A DNA stretch of 64,000 bases from Margaritispora aquatica. Taxonomy: Eukaryota; Ascomycota; Leotiomycetes; Helotiales; Discinellaceae. The stretch's first letter is position 1. Every line of letters begins with the position of its first letter. The notes under the pieces were generated by a model, which had not been told where the DNA came from, made no database searches, and worked only from the letters and a program-made list of their open reading frames with translations. A program made the translations under genes and the position numbers. The DNA lies in contig VJWN01000002.1 in assembly GCA_007644065.1 (NCBI GenBank), positions 2,009,831 to 2,073,830 of the forward strand, given 5' to 3'. Of the stretch, positions 45,783 to 57,971 are shown piece by piece.

Positions 45783-47642
45783 GGTGGAAATTTTTAATAA
45801 TGGTACTTAACCTTGGATCGAGACCGACAAATGCTTTGTCGATATACTTAGAGACATCTAGATAATTGGGCAGTCGATTACCAACTAGTTCGATATGGTA
45901 TCAATGGTTGGATGGTCTGGACAGTCTGGATGCCAACTTGTTGTTTGTTTGTTCATTGGTTCATGCATACAAACGTCATGCCAGTAGCTTTCGAGCTTAA
46001 CTCTATTGATTTCTTCAAGCGAGGTAAATCTGTTCTTATCGATAAGAACCATTTTGGGGAGAGATTTGCAAATCCTAAGACGACACGACATTCCTTTCAT
46101 ATTATAAATCCAAAAGGCTAAGTATAAAGCCGAGGTGCAGACAAGATTCAAGATGTTCTCAATGCTTTTGTTTTACCGTTCCTTTTTGCGGTACATTGTC
46201 ATCTTTGGTGTCTTTATCTTAGTCGCTTAATATACTGTAAGCTCTTTCAATTCTCCTGCTCTATTATTGGTTGTGAATGTTTATCTTGTGTATCACTGCC
46301 ATAAGCACATTTAACAATAAAAGATTTTATTCCTTCCTAGTAATCTTCTTCCACGATTGCTCATTCTTGTTATATCATTCAAAGCATTGTCCCCCTTTTC
46401 CTATAAAGTTAGATCAGTCAGTATCTTTATCCTCTTTTTGAGTATCCAAAAGTCATTGAATATATATATGGAAGTCAATAGCAATCAATGTCTTTCTAAT
46501 TTGAAAACTAGTGCGATTGCCTCGGTTACAAAATATTCATTGCTCTGCTCCTTCAAGAAGCGATTTCTCTCTTCAATATTAACTTCTACATGGCTAAAAT
46601 CTATTCCGGTTCCAACATAATTTATCCTTCTTAACACACCGCAATGTGATACTAATTACTCTTACGTAGTTCTTTAGAGCACCATGAATGAGGATGTTGG
46701 AGTTAGCAAAACGATAGCTCTATATCATCAATCTAACAGACACTTCACTAGTGGTTAACTCCTTCAACACCCATGATATCTCCTCTTGGCACCTTACTGC
46801 CCCCTCACGCATCCAAACATCCAAACACTCCAACAAACTTTTCCCCATTCCCAATCCTCAATTTCCCATCCTCATCCCTCATCATAAAAAAAAACATCAA
46901 ACTTCATGTCTCATAACCTCCTTGTTTCATACTCCTTCCTTGCCTTGCCCATCCACATCCATGTCACCACTCCAACCCCGTCCGTCCCCGTCCACTTTTC
47001 AACAACCCCAATATACAGGATACAGAATACAAAATAATCAAGCGAAGTGATCCCGACAAACATCCTATGCTCCATGCTCCTATGCTGTCTCAAGTCTGCG
47101 GCGGGGCCGAAGTAAGGCTGAGTAAGTGATCATGAGTGAGCATTGATGATCGATGGATGGATGAGGGAGGTTGAAGATGATCGTCACGGAAGATCAACGC
47201 CGGTTTTATGTGATGTTCAATGCTCAAAGCTCGTAGATCTATGTTTGTGTTGGGTGAGGTGAAAGTGGGAGTGTGAATTGCAAGTTGAGAGATCGGATGA
47301 ACTGTTGTCGTCGTAAGTAAGGCACAAGATAGAGAGCCGAATTGAGCATGTTCATGTGCAAAGAAAAAGTCCTTTGATTTTCGGTACACTGCCAAAGATC
47401 ATCTGCAAATTGAAAAGATCATGTGTACATTTCGCTATCGCGGGAGCATACTCTGGTTTGATTCTCACTGCGATATCTCATATGATCACAAATATTGGAA
47501 TCTCAAAAGCAGAGTGCATCATTTTATATTTCCAGTATGACAGCACATTTCGCCATTGAAGGCATCACTTCCCAAAGCATCTCTAAGTATCCCATCTAAT
47601 CATCCCGCTGAACTCACCCCTATAACATCGCGCCTCGCCAAC
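45783..47642. other. Intergenic
   Basis: About 1.9 kb between the RMD1 promoter side and the 3' end of the secreted protein gene. Much of it is AT-rich (46140-46700). Open frames of 60-100 codons on both strands show no features. Nothing else is supported. Confidence 0.5.
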
Positions 47643-49470
47643 TCACTTCTCCCACGAGAAGCACTGATCATAAAGCGGAATATCAACACTGTACAAATCG
47701 ACACTGTAGAACTGCGTCACGAACGCCGTGACATCAAACACGAAATCACTCTCGAGCTTCAGACCCTGCGCGCACGTTCCCGTGCTCGTCAGGTTCTGGA
47801 CGCCCTTGAGATCCACGCCCGCAGATGCGCTCAGCAGGAGCGAGTTCTCAAAGCCAGCCGTGGCGGTGATACCTGTGGAGAGATCGAGCAAGCCGTTGAA
47901 GAAATCAGCGGCAATCTCGACGGTCAGCACGACAGCTGGGTTGATCTGTGCGGCGACCTCGGCGGTGACGTTGATTTTTGCGTCGTAGGTTGGATTGTCC
48001 CAGCCAGAAGTGGTGGTGAGGGCCTTGTTGAGGAGATCAACGTGCACTTTGCCGTCTGGGATAGCGGCTGAGAGCTCAGTTGTGACAACTGCTTTGGCAG
48101 AGGCACCGACGAAGGCTTGCACGCCGAATTGGAGCTGTGGGCCGATTTCGAGGATACCTGGGACGGAGACGCCGTAGTAGAGAACGGCGGGGGAGTAGGA
48201 GAAAGTTGTGTTGTATTGTGCGGCGATGGTGGCACTGAGGGTGAGGTCGGCGCTGAGATCGGCATCAATGTCGAAGTAGAAGGCTTCGGTCTTCCAGGTA
48301 ATCCAGTTGTACTTGAGGTAACCTGAGAATGTCACATCGGCAGCAAGAGTAGCTGTCTCGGCTGTGGAAACGCTGAGGTAGTCATCAAGTGTGTACAGGA
48401 CTTGGTTCTCGGCTATTGTGAAGGTCTTGGCGATGTTGTACGATGGATCAATAGTTGCATCACCAAGAGCACGAGTGGTGAGGTTGGTGGCTGCAGCAAT
48501 GTTTCCAAAGGTGATTTCAGTTTGAACTGAATGTGTCAGTGTGCCTGTTTTATTAGGGATTTTGAATATAGAAACTCACCCGCAGTGCTAGAGACGTTCG
48601 TCCCGGCCGAGCTAGCCAAAGCGACGAGAGTCTTGTTATCGAAGGAGATATTGTCGACAAGGAAGAAACCACGTTTGAGCTCTGGATCGCAGTCACCAAG
48701 GTGGTTTGTGATCATGACGAATTTTCCTGTTGAGGCCCTGACATGGTCAGCGGGTGTTTAGTACTCATATACAATAAGCGAGGTGGCAAAATTGGATTTC
48801 GTCAGTGCCGAAATCAAGTCCAATGTTGGTATGATAATAGAGTAGCTGTTGCTGTCTGTCTACCTGGATAGTTTGTAGGCAGATTGATGAATGTGTAACA
48901 AATTGTCACATTCGGAGAAGCCTGCAGTCCTATTGTCCTGCTGCTACAGCCACGGAGGAGATGTAGTCGACCAACACCAGACCAGAGAAAGGATAAAACT
49001 CACCAAGAAGCCTGTGTGCTCTGAAAGACTGAGGAGTCATTGAACGTAACTGCTACGCTCACATTCGTACAATCGACATTGCTGACATACGCAATCTGCT
49101 CCAAGACGACCGTGGGATATTTCATCTCATGCTTAACCTTCATGCTACTCTGCTGTGTCGTATTGGACGAATAATACAGCGAGACATTCCAATGGGGTTT
49201 CGTGTACGACAGATCGTGTCTATCGGTGTTTGGGTTCACATGCGGTGCGAAGACGTGCTTGGCTTCCTCGAGGGGGTGAGTGAAAACTGATGAAGGAGTG
49301 GGATCAGTATTTTGACTGGCGACTGCTGCGACGACAATCGCGTCTGAAGAAGTGGAAGAAGAAACGTAATCATCGCTCTCACATGTCTCGTCAACATCGA
49401 CTTCTGCTTCAGCAACTACCAGAGCCACGCCCGTGGCGAGGGCACCCAGGAGGTGGAGGAAGGACTTCAT
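47643..49470 (-). CDS. Secreted beta-rich protein (DUF7029/DUF7223-like)
   Basis: Three exons, 49470-49004, 48737-48580 and 48526-47643, join in phase for 502 aa. A signal peptide (MKSFLHLLGALATGVALVVA) leads into a Ser/Thr/Asp-rich linker. A first domain (about 85-230) has MKYPTVVLEQIAYVSNVDC, FNDSSVFQSTQASW, ITNHLGDCDPELKRGFFLVD and ISFDNKTLVALASS. A longer second region is beta-repetitive (many Thr/Ser/Val strands, NxT/S sequons) and ends with QCFSWEK. The layout resembles fungal extracellular proteins annotated with DUF7029 followed by DUF7223; I recall that pair from memory and could not check it. The role is unknown, possibly cell-wall or extracellular-matrix. The first intron is 266 nt, unusually long for the window. 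The ATG at 49470 is chosen because the signal peptide starts there. Confidence 0.82.
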
Positions 49471-51357
49471 CGTGTGAGAAGAGAGACAAGACAAGACGGG
49501 TGTTCGGGAGGATGATCGTATTATGAGTTATAAAGTTAAGAATAAGGATAAAGATAGACTGCTGTTGCTGTGGTCTATAGCAGTTGCTAAAAGAATGACT
49601 TGGGATATGAATCTCCCTACCGAAAGAAGGGAAAGAATTTCACACAGACATGGCGACAGTGTCACTTTGTACTCCTCCTCCATCTGCTCTCCGCTCCCCT
49701 TGCTCACATACCCATGAGCAACACTTACTCAGGGTCTCTCGATCTGTGACATGCATATCCATCGCGCAAGATTGAATTTGAACTCTCAGCGGGCCTTGGG
49801 TCTGGGCAGAATCCTCATAAGGCGTGCGGGAAATCCCCCTTTGGTCGTGTTTCGCGGATATAGACAACCAATGTTCAGGGGCAAGTCGTTACTGTATGAT
49901 GGTCTTCTCTCGGCCGGCAAACGGCTGTGTGCAATAGGGAGTCGTTTCCCCATAACGTCCTCTTGAATCTCGCTCTCATTGGGCGCTTGCATCTCAACCC
50001 CATGGTGGCTGGTCACCAGCACAGTCGATGAACCCCTGAGGAATATCAATTCATCTCACCGGCCCGACCAAGAAGACAACGACGACAACTCTTCGCGCAG
50101 CACTAAAGGGCAACTTGATACCCATGATACCTACCTCCGTGCTGTACCATCGGGCGGCGCATAGCGGGGTCCTGTCACCCTGCTCCACCTCCTCCTCCGA
50201 CCTTCACGATGATAACAACGCTCAGACCAGTTCAAAAGCGCCTTCACGATTCGAAATATGGACCCCTCAAGCCTCACACCGGCGCATTATCCCAATATAG
50301 CAATGTCCACCTCGTCCGGCACTGCGCGGCCGGGAGAGGCGTTAGAATGGGGAAGCAGAGCCGAAAGCTCTCGTCCCCACTTATACCTTAAAAGGAGGAG
50401 ATATAGTTCGATTGGGACGATGAGCCGTGGGAGACAAGACCGAAAAGTAAGTGAAATATCCGTGCCTGAGTCGGCCGAGGGCAGGAACAAGAACGTGCTT
50501 GTCTTGATTCGTAATTTGAGTTCGATATTGCCCACTCGATGGTCGATAACTGGTATTTGATATAGAGCAGAATCACCTCCCTCGTGATGTTGCGATGGAG
50601 TTCTTGCACTGGCAACCCAGCCTAATAGTACCTAGGTAAGCAGTTGCAGCGGGTATAATGATGCTGTGCCAGCAGCAGTAAACAATCAATAAGCAAGATA
50701 GGATAGCATGGGTCGCGAATGCGAATGCGATTGCCGAAAAGTTAACTCTGAGAGGCATGTGAAAGTGTGATATCGATTTGAACATCCCCTTCATTCATTC
50801 ACAGCCCAAAAGTCACAAGTGCAAATACACAGTAATCACACCAGCACCGTTCGTCGACCGAATAAATGCCTTCAATGCAGTGCTACCATTTTAGAAGCAA
50901 TGCTGCCCATGAGAAAATGAAAGGATGACAGGAGGGGAGAGTGAGACCGCGAATACTCCATCCAGGGTCAGTACAGTACAAAACCCAAGCGCACAAACTA
51001 CACAGCCTTCCCTCATGTTTCAACATCAATCAATGCAAGAAAGCAAGGGTTCACTTACATACCCAGCTCACGCTTCCTAAATGGAAGGGAGAACAGAGCA
51101 CAATTTGGGTAATCCCGATGCTACTCCGGCTGGGTCATAATATGTCTCTCGATTGGTATATAAATATTGTTGTGTAAAAACAAGACACTGGTGACTGGTG
51201 ATATCTATACAAGCACAAATGCGTGCTGTAGCCAACATATCATCAACTCGCTCCCTTTCCTCTTTCTTATTAACAAAGGAAACCAGTGCAGAGCAAACAA
51301 GCAAGGCACACCGACGTCGCTAAAATGCCAAAAATGTTGAAAAAGCAATAGGTACAT
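49471..51357. other. Intergenic
   Basis: About 1.9 kb with no supported gene: the promoter side of the secreted protein and the 3' side of the copper ATPase. Open frames under 100 codons occur on both strands. Nothing else is seen. Confidence 0.5.
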
Positions 51358-54300
51358 CTACACACTCTCGAGGTTGTTCAGAGGAACATAGCCTTCCTCT
51401 TCCGTTCTCCTCCTACCGGTGACATTCCTCGCAAGATCAGTGATCTTGCCCACCAAACCACCCAAGCCCCATCCCTTACCCTTCCTCCTAATCTGCCCTC
51501 TCTCCTCCAACACGGCGTCCTCCATCCATCGTGGCCTCTTCCAGAACTTCAACAGCAAACTGCTGGCAACGACGCTTACACTACTGAGAGCCATGGCCGC
51601 GCCTGCAGCCATAGGATGCAAGTGCCATCCAAAGGGAAGGAAAAGACCCATCGCAAAAGGAAGGCCAATAACGTTGTAACCACACGCCCATGCGAGATTG
51701 AGCTTTATCCGGTTGAAGATGGACCTTGCGAGTTGGATGGACGCAGGGATGTCCATCAGATTGTCCGGACGCATAAGAACGACATCAGCGGCCTCCATGG
51801 CCACATCCGTACCTGAAGCCAATGCGATCCCGACATCTGCAGTTGCCAGCGCAGGGGAGTCGTTGATCCCATCACCAACCATTGCTACACATTCTCCTTG
51901 TGCTTGAAGTTGTCGAATGATTTCTTGCTTTTGGTCAGGCGTTACACCTGCATGGACATTTTCGACAGGAATGCCGACGATACGTGCAACGGCTATGGCA
52001 GTTGATCGCTGATCACCCGTCACTATCGAAGTCTTAACACCCATGCGCTTGAGAGCAGAAATGCATGCACGGGCGCTTTCCTTCACAGTGTCCGAAAGGC
52101 AGAGATGACCAGTGAACGCTCCGTCGATAGCAATGAAAATATTTGTAGTGCCCGCTGAGGATACTTTTGAGGAACCTGCAGCTTTGACATTTTCTTCCTC
52201 CGAAAGCTCAATAGATGCCTGGGGTACAGTAATGTTATTGTCCTTCAGGAAACGGACACTTCCAATGAGAATTCGATACCGGACACGTTCTGCAGAAGTT
52301 GCAGGCTCGACAAGAGCACTGATACCCTTGCCAACAATGGCTTCGAAATCGCCGATACTGCCATCGATAGTGCCTTCAATGCCAAGTCCAAGTTCTGATT
52401 TAGCGGATGCGAGAATTGCTTTGCCAATAGGATGTTCGCTGCCCATTTCGGCAAGTCCTAGAATTGTCCACCAGAGTTTCCTTCTCCACTCGCTGTTCTC
52501 CCAAGTAGGCACAAGTTTGGTACTGGCAACGCTCATTTTACCCATCGTCAATGTGCCAGTCTTGTCTAGCACAACTTGTGTGATTTTCGTAGCAGTCTCA
52601 AGAGCAGCGCCACCCTTGACAAGAATACCATTGCTAGCACCAACACCAGTGCCAACCATAACGGCAGTAGGCGTTGCAAGACCGAGGGCGCAGGGGCAAG
52701 CAAACACGATAACTGAGATGCAAAGCTCGACACAGACCATGAACCTTCCACCACTCTCTTCCTCGACGAAAATCTTGGGTGGGTGCGAGAGCACATGGCT
52801 GAGAATCATCCAAGTGGAAAAGGTGAGGAAACCAAGCAACAAGATGATAGGCACGAAGTAGCCAGCGATCTGATCGGCGAGTCGTTGAATGGGAGCCCTG
52901 GTCGTTTGCGCGTCTTGAACAAGCTTCACAATTTGACTCAGTTGAGTATCTCTACCTGCTCTGGTAACACGGAAATCAACTCGTCCAGCTCCATTGACTG
53001 TCCCACCAATAAGCAGACCTCCTTTACGCTTTTGAACCGGCATTGCTTCTCCAGTAACCATACTTTCATCAACATATGTTTCACCTCGAGTGACTGTGCC
53101 GTCTGCTGGAATCTTGTCACCTGGTCTAAGGATGACAATATCGCCCACTTGAATCAGCTCGGTAGGGATAATCTTCTCTTCGGCTGCATTTCCTTCTTGG
53201 TTGGCTTCTGATCTTGCCTCATTGCCAGATCCAAGAGAGAGCTCCCATCCTTCAGCCGCCTTCTCAGCAGCAATAGGATCCGCATAGATAGTGGCCATAG
53301 AAGGAGCCAAAGACATGAGTTTTGAAAGAGCTTTTGAGGTCTGTCCCTTGGCATTGTTCTCTAAAAAGCGTCCCAGAGTGATGAATGTGATGAGCATACT
53401 GCTGGTGTCGAAGATGGTGTTCGGGCGACTGTGAGGCGGTGCGACAATAGATACAGCCATTGCTGCAACGCTGAAAAAGAACGCAGCAGACGTTCCAAGG
53501 ACGACTAGGACATCCATCGTAGGCGATCCATGCTTCATGGATTTGTATGCGGAGATATAGAAACGTTTGCCAACTCCAAATTGGACGGGTATCGTAAGAA
53601 CTAAACAAATAATATCTCGCAGGTAAAGACCGGGAACAAGAAATACTATTCTGCCAATATCCATAAATGGGAGGAACATCGGGATGACCATGCTGAGCAA
53701 GAAGACAGGAAAGGCGAACGAGACTGAGATTTTGAAAGCTCGCCACCACTCAGTAATCTCCTTGGTCTTGGATAGAGACTGAAGCTGAGCGTTATTATCT
53801 TCATTGTCAGCTACAAGGGCGTTAAACCCCAGTGACTCGACAAGCTCAACTAGAGCACGAAGGCCAGCTATGCTCGGTTGATGTGAAACTGACAATCTTG
53901 AGGTTGCAAGACTGACAGTGGCCGAGTTGACTCCCGGCATAGCTTTGAGCCTCTCCTCCAACGCAGTCGCAACGGGTGCATCATTGACTCCAAATAGCTT
54001 GAATTGGGTAGTTGATGTACCAGAAGTCTGACCGAATACTCCCAGAGTAGTAGAAAGTACTTTGCAGTCAAATCCCCTATCATCAATGATCTCGGCAATC
54101 TTGTCTGCTGAGAGTTTCGCAGGGTCATGAACAATAACCGCTCGCTCTGCTAGTAGACTGATGTTGAATTGTATAAGACCGGCCAAGTCTTTGAAGCCTC
54201 CTTCAATGGCCGAAGTGCAAGCACCACAAGTCATACCCTCGATCGCAACAGTTGTCGTTGCGATCTTCTCCTTCTTATTGAGACTACCTCGTCGCATCCT

Positions 54301-54930
54301 CTCCTTTGGCGCGGGTGTTGCAATATTGCTTTCCACGACTGATGCTCCAAACCCTCGGTCCTCGATTATTTCGGCAATCTGATCCGCACTGATTATCGAG
54401 GCATCGTGCTCTACCACGGCTCGCTCCGATAGTAGTGATATACTGAAAGTTTTGACACCAGGCACATCTTTGAATCCTCCTTCGACCGCAGATGTGCACG
54501 CCCCGCATGTCATACCTTCTACAGCCAAAGTTGTCGTTGTGAACGCCTCGGCCACATCCTTTTCCTCCTCTCCGTCCTCTTCCTCATTATAAAGATAGCC
54601 TTTCCTGTTGAACATGGGCGAAGGAAGATCCGTGGCTAGCACCTCCGCATCAAATCCTCGGTCGTCGATGATTTCCTGTATCCTCTCTGCCGATATCTTC
54701 TGAGGATCGTGCATGACTACAGCCCTCTCCATTACCAGACTGACCGACACATTTCCAATGCCTTCCACTCCTTTGAACCCAGACTCGACCGCAGACGTAC
54801 ACGCTCCGCATGTCATCCCACCGACTTTTAACGTTGTACAAGCCATATGCGCCGGTGTCGCAGGAGTTGCTAGAGAAGGCCGTAATGTTGATGCGCCGGC
54901 CTTCACCTTGAGATTCGGATGAGGAGCCAT
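51358..54930 (-). CDS. CCC2: P1B-type copper-transporting ATPase (CCC2 type)
   Basis: Pumps cytosolic Cu(I) into the Golgi lumen for loading multicopper oxidases. Intronless frame of 1190 aa. Three N-terminal heavy-metal-binding domains carry GMTCGAC near residues 38-44, 134-140 and 227-233. A fourth ferredoxin-like repeat (about 300-370) lacks the CxxC. Membrane helices begin at about 395 (VSFAFPVFLLSMVIPMF). The actuator motif MVTGEAMPV lies near 625, and the ion-binding helix with FACPCALGLATP near 742-752. DKTGT with the phosphorylated Asp sits near 785, SEHPIGKAI near 833 and the hinge MVGDGINDSPALATADVG near 1020. The last helices and a short basic tail complete the chain. Yeast CCC2 has two metal domains, so four repeats is the filamentous-fungus form. 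It is head to head with the COP9 subunit gene. Confidence 0.96.
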   Translation of the reverse strand: MAPHPNLKVKAGASTLRPSLATPATPAHMACTTLKVGGMTCGACTSAVESGFKGVEGIGNVSVSLVMERAVVMHDPQKISAERIQEIIDDRGFDAEVLATDLPSPMFNRKGYLYNEEEDGEEEKDVAEAFTTTTLAVEGMTCGACTSAVEGGFKDVPGVKTFSISLLSERAVVEHDASIISADQIAEIIEDRGFGASVVESNIATPAPKERMRRGSLNKKEKIATTTVAIEGMTCGACTSAIEGGFKDLAGLIQFNISLLAERAVIVHDPAKLSADKIAEIIDDRGFDCKVLSTTLGVFGQTSGTSTTQFKLFGVNDAPVATALEERLKAMPGVNSATVSLATSRLSVSHQPSIAGLRALVELVESLGFNALVADNEDNNAQLQSLSKTKEITEWWRAFKISVSFAFPVFLLSMVIPMFLPFMDIGRIVFLVPGLYLRDIICLVLTIPVQFGVGKRFYISAYKSMKHGSPTMDVLVVLGTSAAFFFSVAAMAVSIVAPPHSRPNTIFDTSSMLITFITLGRFLENNAKGQTSKALSKLMSLAPSMATIYADPIAAEKAAEGWELSLGSGNEARSEANQEGNAAEEKIIPTELIQVGDIVILRPGDKIPADGTVTRGETYVDESMVTGEAMPVQKRKGGLLIGGTVNGAGRVDFRVTRAGRDTQLSQIVKLVQDAQTTRAPIQRLADQIAGYFVPIILLLGFLTFSTWMILSHVLSHPPKIFVEEESGGRFMVCVELCISVIVFACPCALGLATPTAVMVGTGVGASNGILVKGGAALETATKITQVVLDKTGTLTMGKMSVASTKLVPTWENSEWRRKLWWTILGLAEMGSEHPIGKAILASAKSELGLGIEGTIDGSIGDFEAIVGKGISALVEPATSAERVRYRILIGSVRFLKDNNITVPQASIELSEEENVKAAGSSKVSSAGTTNIFIAIDGAFTGHLCLSDTVKESARACISALKRMGVKTSIVTGDQRSTAIAVARIVGIPVENVHAGVTPDQKQEIIRQLQAQGECVAMVGDGINDSPALATADVGIALASGTDVAMEAADVVLMRPDNLMDIPASIQLARSIFNRIKLNLAWACGYNVIGLPFAMGLFLPFGWHLHPMAAGAAMALSSVSVVASSLLLKFWKRPRWMEDAVLEERGQIRRKGKGWGLGGLVGKITDLARNVTGRRRTEEEGYVPLNNLESV

Positions 54931-56413
54931 CTTCTATTTCAATCACAGCGGCGTTTGGCAGCGCTGCTAGGGAAGAAAGAATACTTCTTCAGTGAACTTG
55001 GGCCGGATCTCTAATCGAGCAGTTGATGTCTTACTTGGCGAATAACCCGCGCTTCCACGATAATGAATGATTCACGGTTCCGATTAACGACTGCCTATAC
55101 TGACAAATGAGCGGTAAGGCACTGCAAGAAAACAGAAGCCAGCTTCTGCGAGAAGAGTCGTAAAGAAGGAGGGAATGGAGGCGTCGAATGTCTGATTAGA
55201 GAGGTCTTTTGGGTTTGAAACCACAGCACAACCTTTCTTTTGCTTCAGCTGGGCGGCTCTCAGGCAAGTCCGCGCACCCGACTTGGGACTTGGGTGACAA
55301 ACCGACCAGGAATCTGATTCGGCAATCCTGGACGTCGATCTGTTTTAATGTGCGAGATGAATAAGAACAAGAAGATGGTTTGTCTCTAATGGAGGGGGTA
55401 TACGACCAAAAGACGTAGATGTTTATAATATGTAGAGTGAGTGGCTATTCATCTCTTCTTCTATCCAGATATCTATTGCTAAATCCCCGAACTACCGATG
55501 AGAATCAGGCTCAAGATGGGGAGGGTCGTCAATGAAGGTGTGGCTTTGATGCAGGGCATACGGAGAAGATGCGCACGACAAGCTCCTTCAAGTTCGTGCT
55601 CCGAAAGTCTTGTCACAACACCTCTGGAATTGGCCCTTTGTCCCCCTGATCAAGTTTGACAACTGCATCTACTTTGGGACAGAATATCACCTTCACTTCG
55701 CTCATACTGTACCACGCTTCATGGTACCGTAGCCAGAGCGATGCGTTTGAACTCGTATTCTAGATACACACAAGCCTATGTACCTTTGAAATCTGAACAG
55801 CACTCTGGATTTCAGATATTGTTTTTAGGCCATCTCCAGAAATCTTTCCAGGTCTCTTTTGAGAAAGTGCAACGCGTTCGCTGCATAAACCCTGTGAATC
55901 AATACTTGAGAGGGTCCTCAAGGCCCAAGTTGACGACAGTTTGACCAGAATTGCAAATAATCTCCGAAGTGATCAGATTTTCCACTGATGATGCTCATGC
56001 TCATGCTCATGCTCATGATGGGATTGTAAACGGATGAAAGAAGAGCGGCTTCTTTGTCTCTCTCTTACTCGTAAAGACGAGGATGAGACTCAAGCTTTGC
56101 CGATGTTTGAAGCTTGGCGACGATGAGTCTGTGTCCAGCGTTCCATTCCATTCGGAGGGAAGTTATTGCCACTGCCGTGAACAGTTGAAACAAGGCCAAA
56201 CAGGAGTAAGCTACTGTACGAGAAGATTGAAGTTGGTCTGGGTGATTTGGTATCAAAGATGTTTGATCGTAACCTAAGCGACAGCGGGAAGGGGACGCTA
56301 ACAACTTCATCTCTCAGCCTCGTCTCTACACTGTAACCAAACAGGCAGCCTTCTATAGCTACAACCACCAGTTTCAACATACAAGTGAGAAATACCACCG
56401 AAACAACGTCATC
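54931..56413. other. Divergent promoter region CCC2-type ATPase / CSN7
   Basis: About 1.5 kb without a supported gene. It contains a perfect GCTCAT tandem repeat (about 55993-56016). Open frames (55741-55944 plus and 56065-56422 minus) lack features. Confidence 0.5.
55993..56016. repeat. GCTCAT tandem repeat
   Basis: Four perfect copies of the 6-base unit GCTCAT lie about 400 bases upstream of the CSN7 start. It is a simple repeat with no coding context. Confidence 0.7.
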
Positions 56414-57536
56414 ATGGAGCAAATGAAAGCTATGAACGCCTTGGAGGTAGAATCCCCATCCCCCATCTTATACAGCTTCACATTCCTACCTACTAACCTC
56501 CCACCTCGCAGCCCTTCCTAGCACTCTCCAAATCCGCCTCCTCTCCCCGCGCAGCAGCAGACCTCATAGCCCGCGCAACATCCGCAAACAACACCTTCAT
56601 CTTCGCCGAGCTGCTGTCAAGACCGCAGATCCAATCCCTCGCCAGTTCACCCGAGCACATCAGCCACCTAACGCTGCTCCAAATCTTCAGCTATGGCACG
56701 TACGCCGACTACGAGCACTCGTCCACCCCGCTCCCTCCGCTCAACGACGCCCAGAAGCTCAAGCTGCGCCAACTGTCCATCCTGACGCTGGCCAAGGACC
56801 CGCAGAATCTCAACTACGCCGCGCTGCAGCAAAGCCTCGCATTGAGCAGTGTACAGGAGCTCGAGGAGCTGGTCATCTCATCTATCTACGCGGGTCTCAT
56901 CACAGGGACGCTCGATCCATACCACCAGCTCGTGCAAGTTTCGTCCGTAGCACCACTCCGAGATCTGCCTCCAAACAGCATCCCCTCCATGCTATCGACG
57001 CTGCAAGAGTGGTCTACACGGTGCACATCGACGCTCGCCGACCTCGAGAAGCAAATCGCGGGCATCAAGGCGGAGGCCCTGCGCCGCGCGAAGGAGGACG
57101 CAGAGTGGAAGGCTCATGTGAACAAGATCATGGAGGGCAACAGTGCCAACAACAATAATGACAAGACGGGCCCTGCTACCAGGAGTGGAAGTGGCTTCAG
57201 CAATGCGCTTGGTGCGGGCATGGGCAGGATCTTGGGCCAGGGAGCAGCGGCGAAGAGGGGTAGTGGGGGTTTGGATGGTGAGCATTCTTCCGATTAGGGC
57301 TCCTTCTGTGCGTGTGACCGTATCTTCTTAATTCCTTGGGTTGGGGGAGGTACCTATCTCAGATAACCAAAATATACATGACTATCAACGATTGATCTCT
57401 CATCTTGAAATGTCCAAAGCTGACTCGTGCATTAGATGACGACGATATGGACTTAGATGAAGATTCAGACAACGACACTGGTCGCACCACCCGAGCAAAC
57501 AAGAAGAGGGGTGGATTTGGCTTCGGAAAGTCATAA
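56414..57536 (+). CDS. CSN7: COP9 signalosome subunit 7 (PCI domain)
   Basis: Subunit of the COP9 signalosome, which removes NEDD8 from cullins. Three exons, 56414-56446, 56512-57277 and 57436-57536, join in phase for 299 aa. The first exon gives MEQMKAMNALE and the second starts with PFLALSKSASSPRAAADLIA. The PCI domain covers about 25-180: FIFAELLSRPQIQSL, LTLLQIFSYGTYADY, KLKLRQLSILTLA, NLNYAALQQSLAL and LEELVISSIYAGLITGTLD. A coiled-coil segment (about 190-230) follows, then a Gly/Asn-rich region. A final acidic and Lys/Arg-rich tail (DDDDMDLDEDSDNDT, ending GFGFGKS) comes only from splicing the last 158-nt intron; retention gives an alternative end GEHSSD with 266 codons. The long helical N-terminus and tail position fit CSN7 rather than other PCI subunits. 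Confidence 0.93.
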
Positions 57537-57971
57537 TTTAGGAGCGTGAAGCTGAATCGAGAAAATGAGTATCACGAGATCACGAGGCAAACGAATGGAA
57601 CTGCATTGGAGTTGAAGTCTGCAAGAACCAGACCAACGATGTCAAATTACAGAAATCTCATACAGAAACCCTTACTCGAACAAGGGTATAGAGCAGGCAT
57701 TAGCTAATTCAGACTAAAGAAAAGAGCAAAAATGTCATGAGGCACACATATCTACTGTGTTCAGGCCTCGCAATGTCATGATCATCACCCCAAACTCCTT
57801 GTGCTCTTCAAAAATGCAAATTGTCCCTCCTATAGCCTTTGTACATCTTGTGGCTTGGATCAATAAAATCCCTAAACTCCTTGTTGATCTCGCATGATGG
57901 TATCCCTAGAGCGCCTGATTAGCTCACTGACGGAAGATTTCGAGATTTGACCTTACCTTATTATTACAACC
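57537..57971. other. Intergenic, converging 3' ends
   Basis: Between the CSN7 stop and the Rax1-like stop. No features are supported. Confidence 0.55.
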
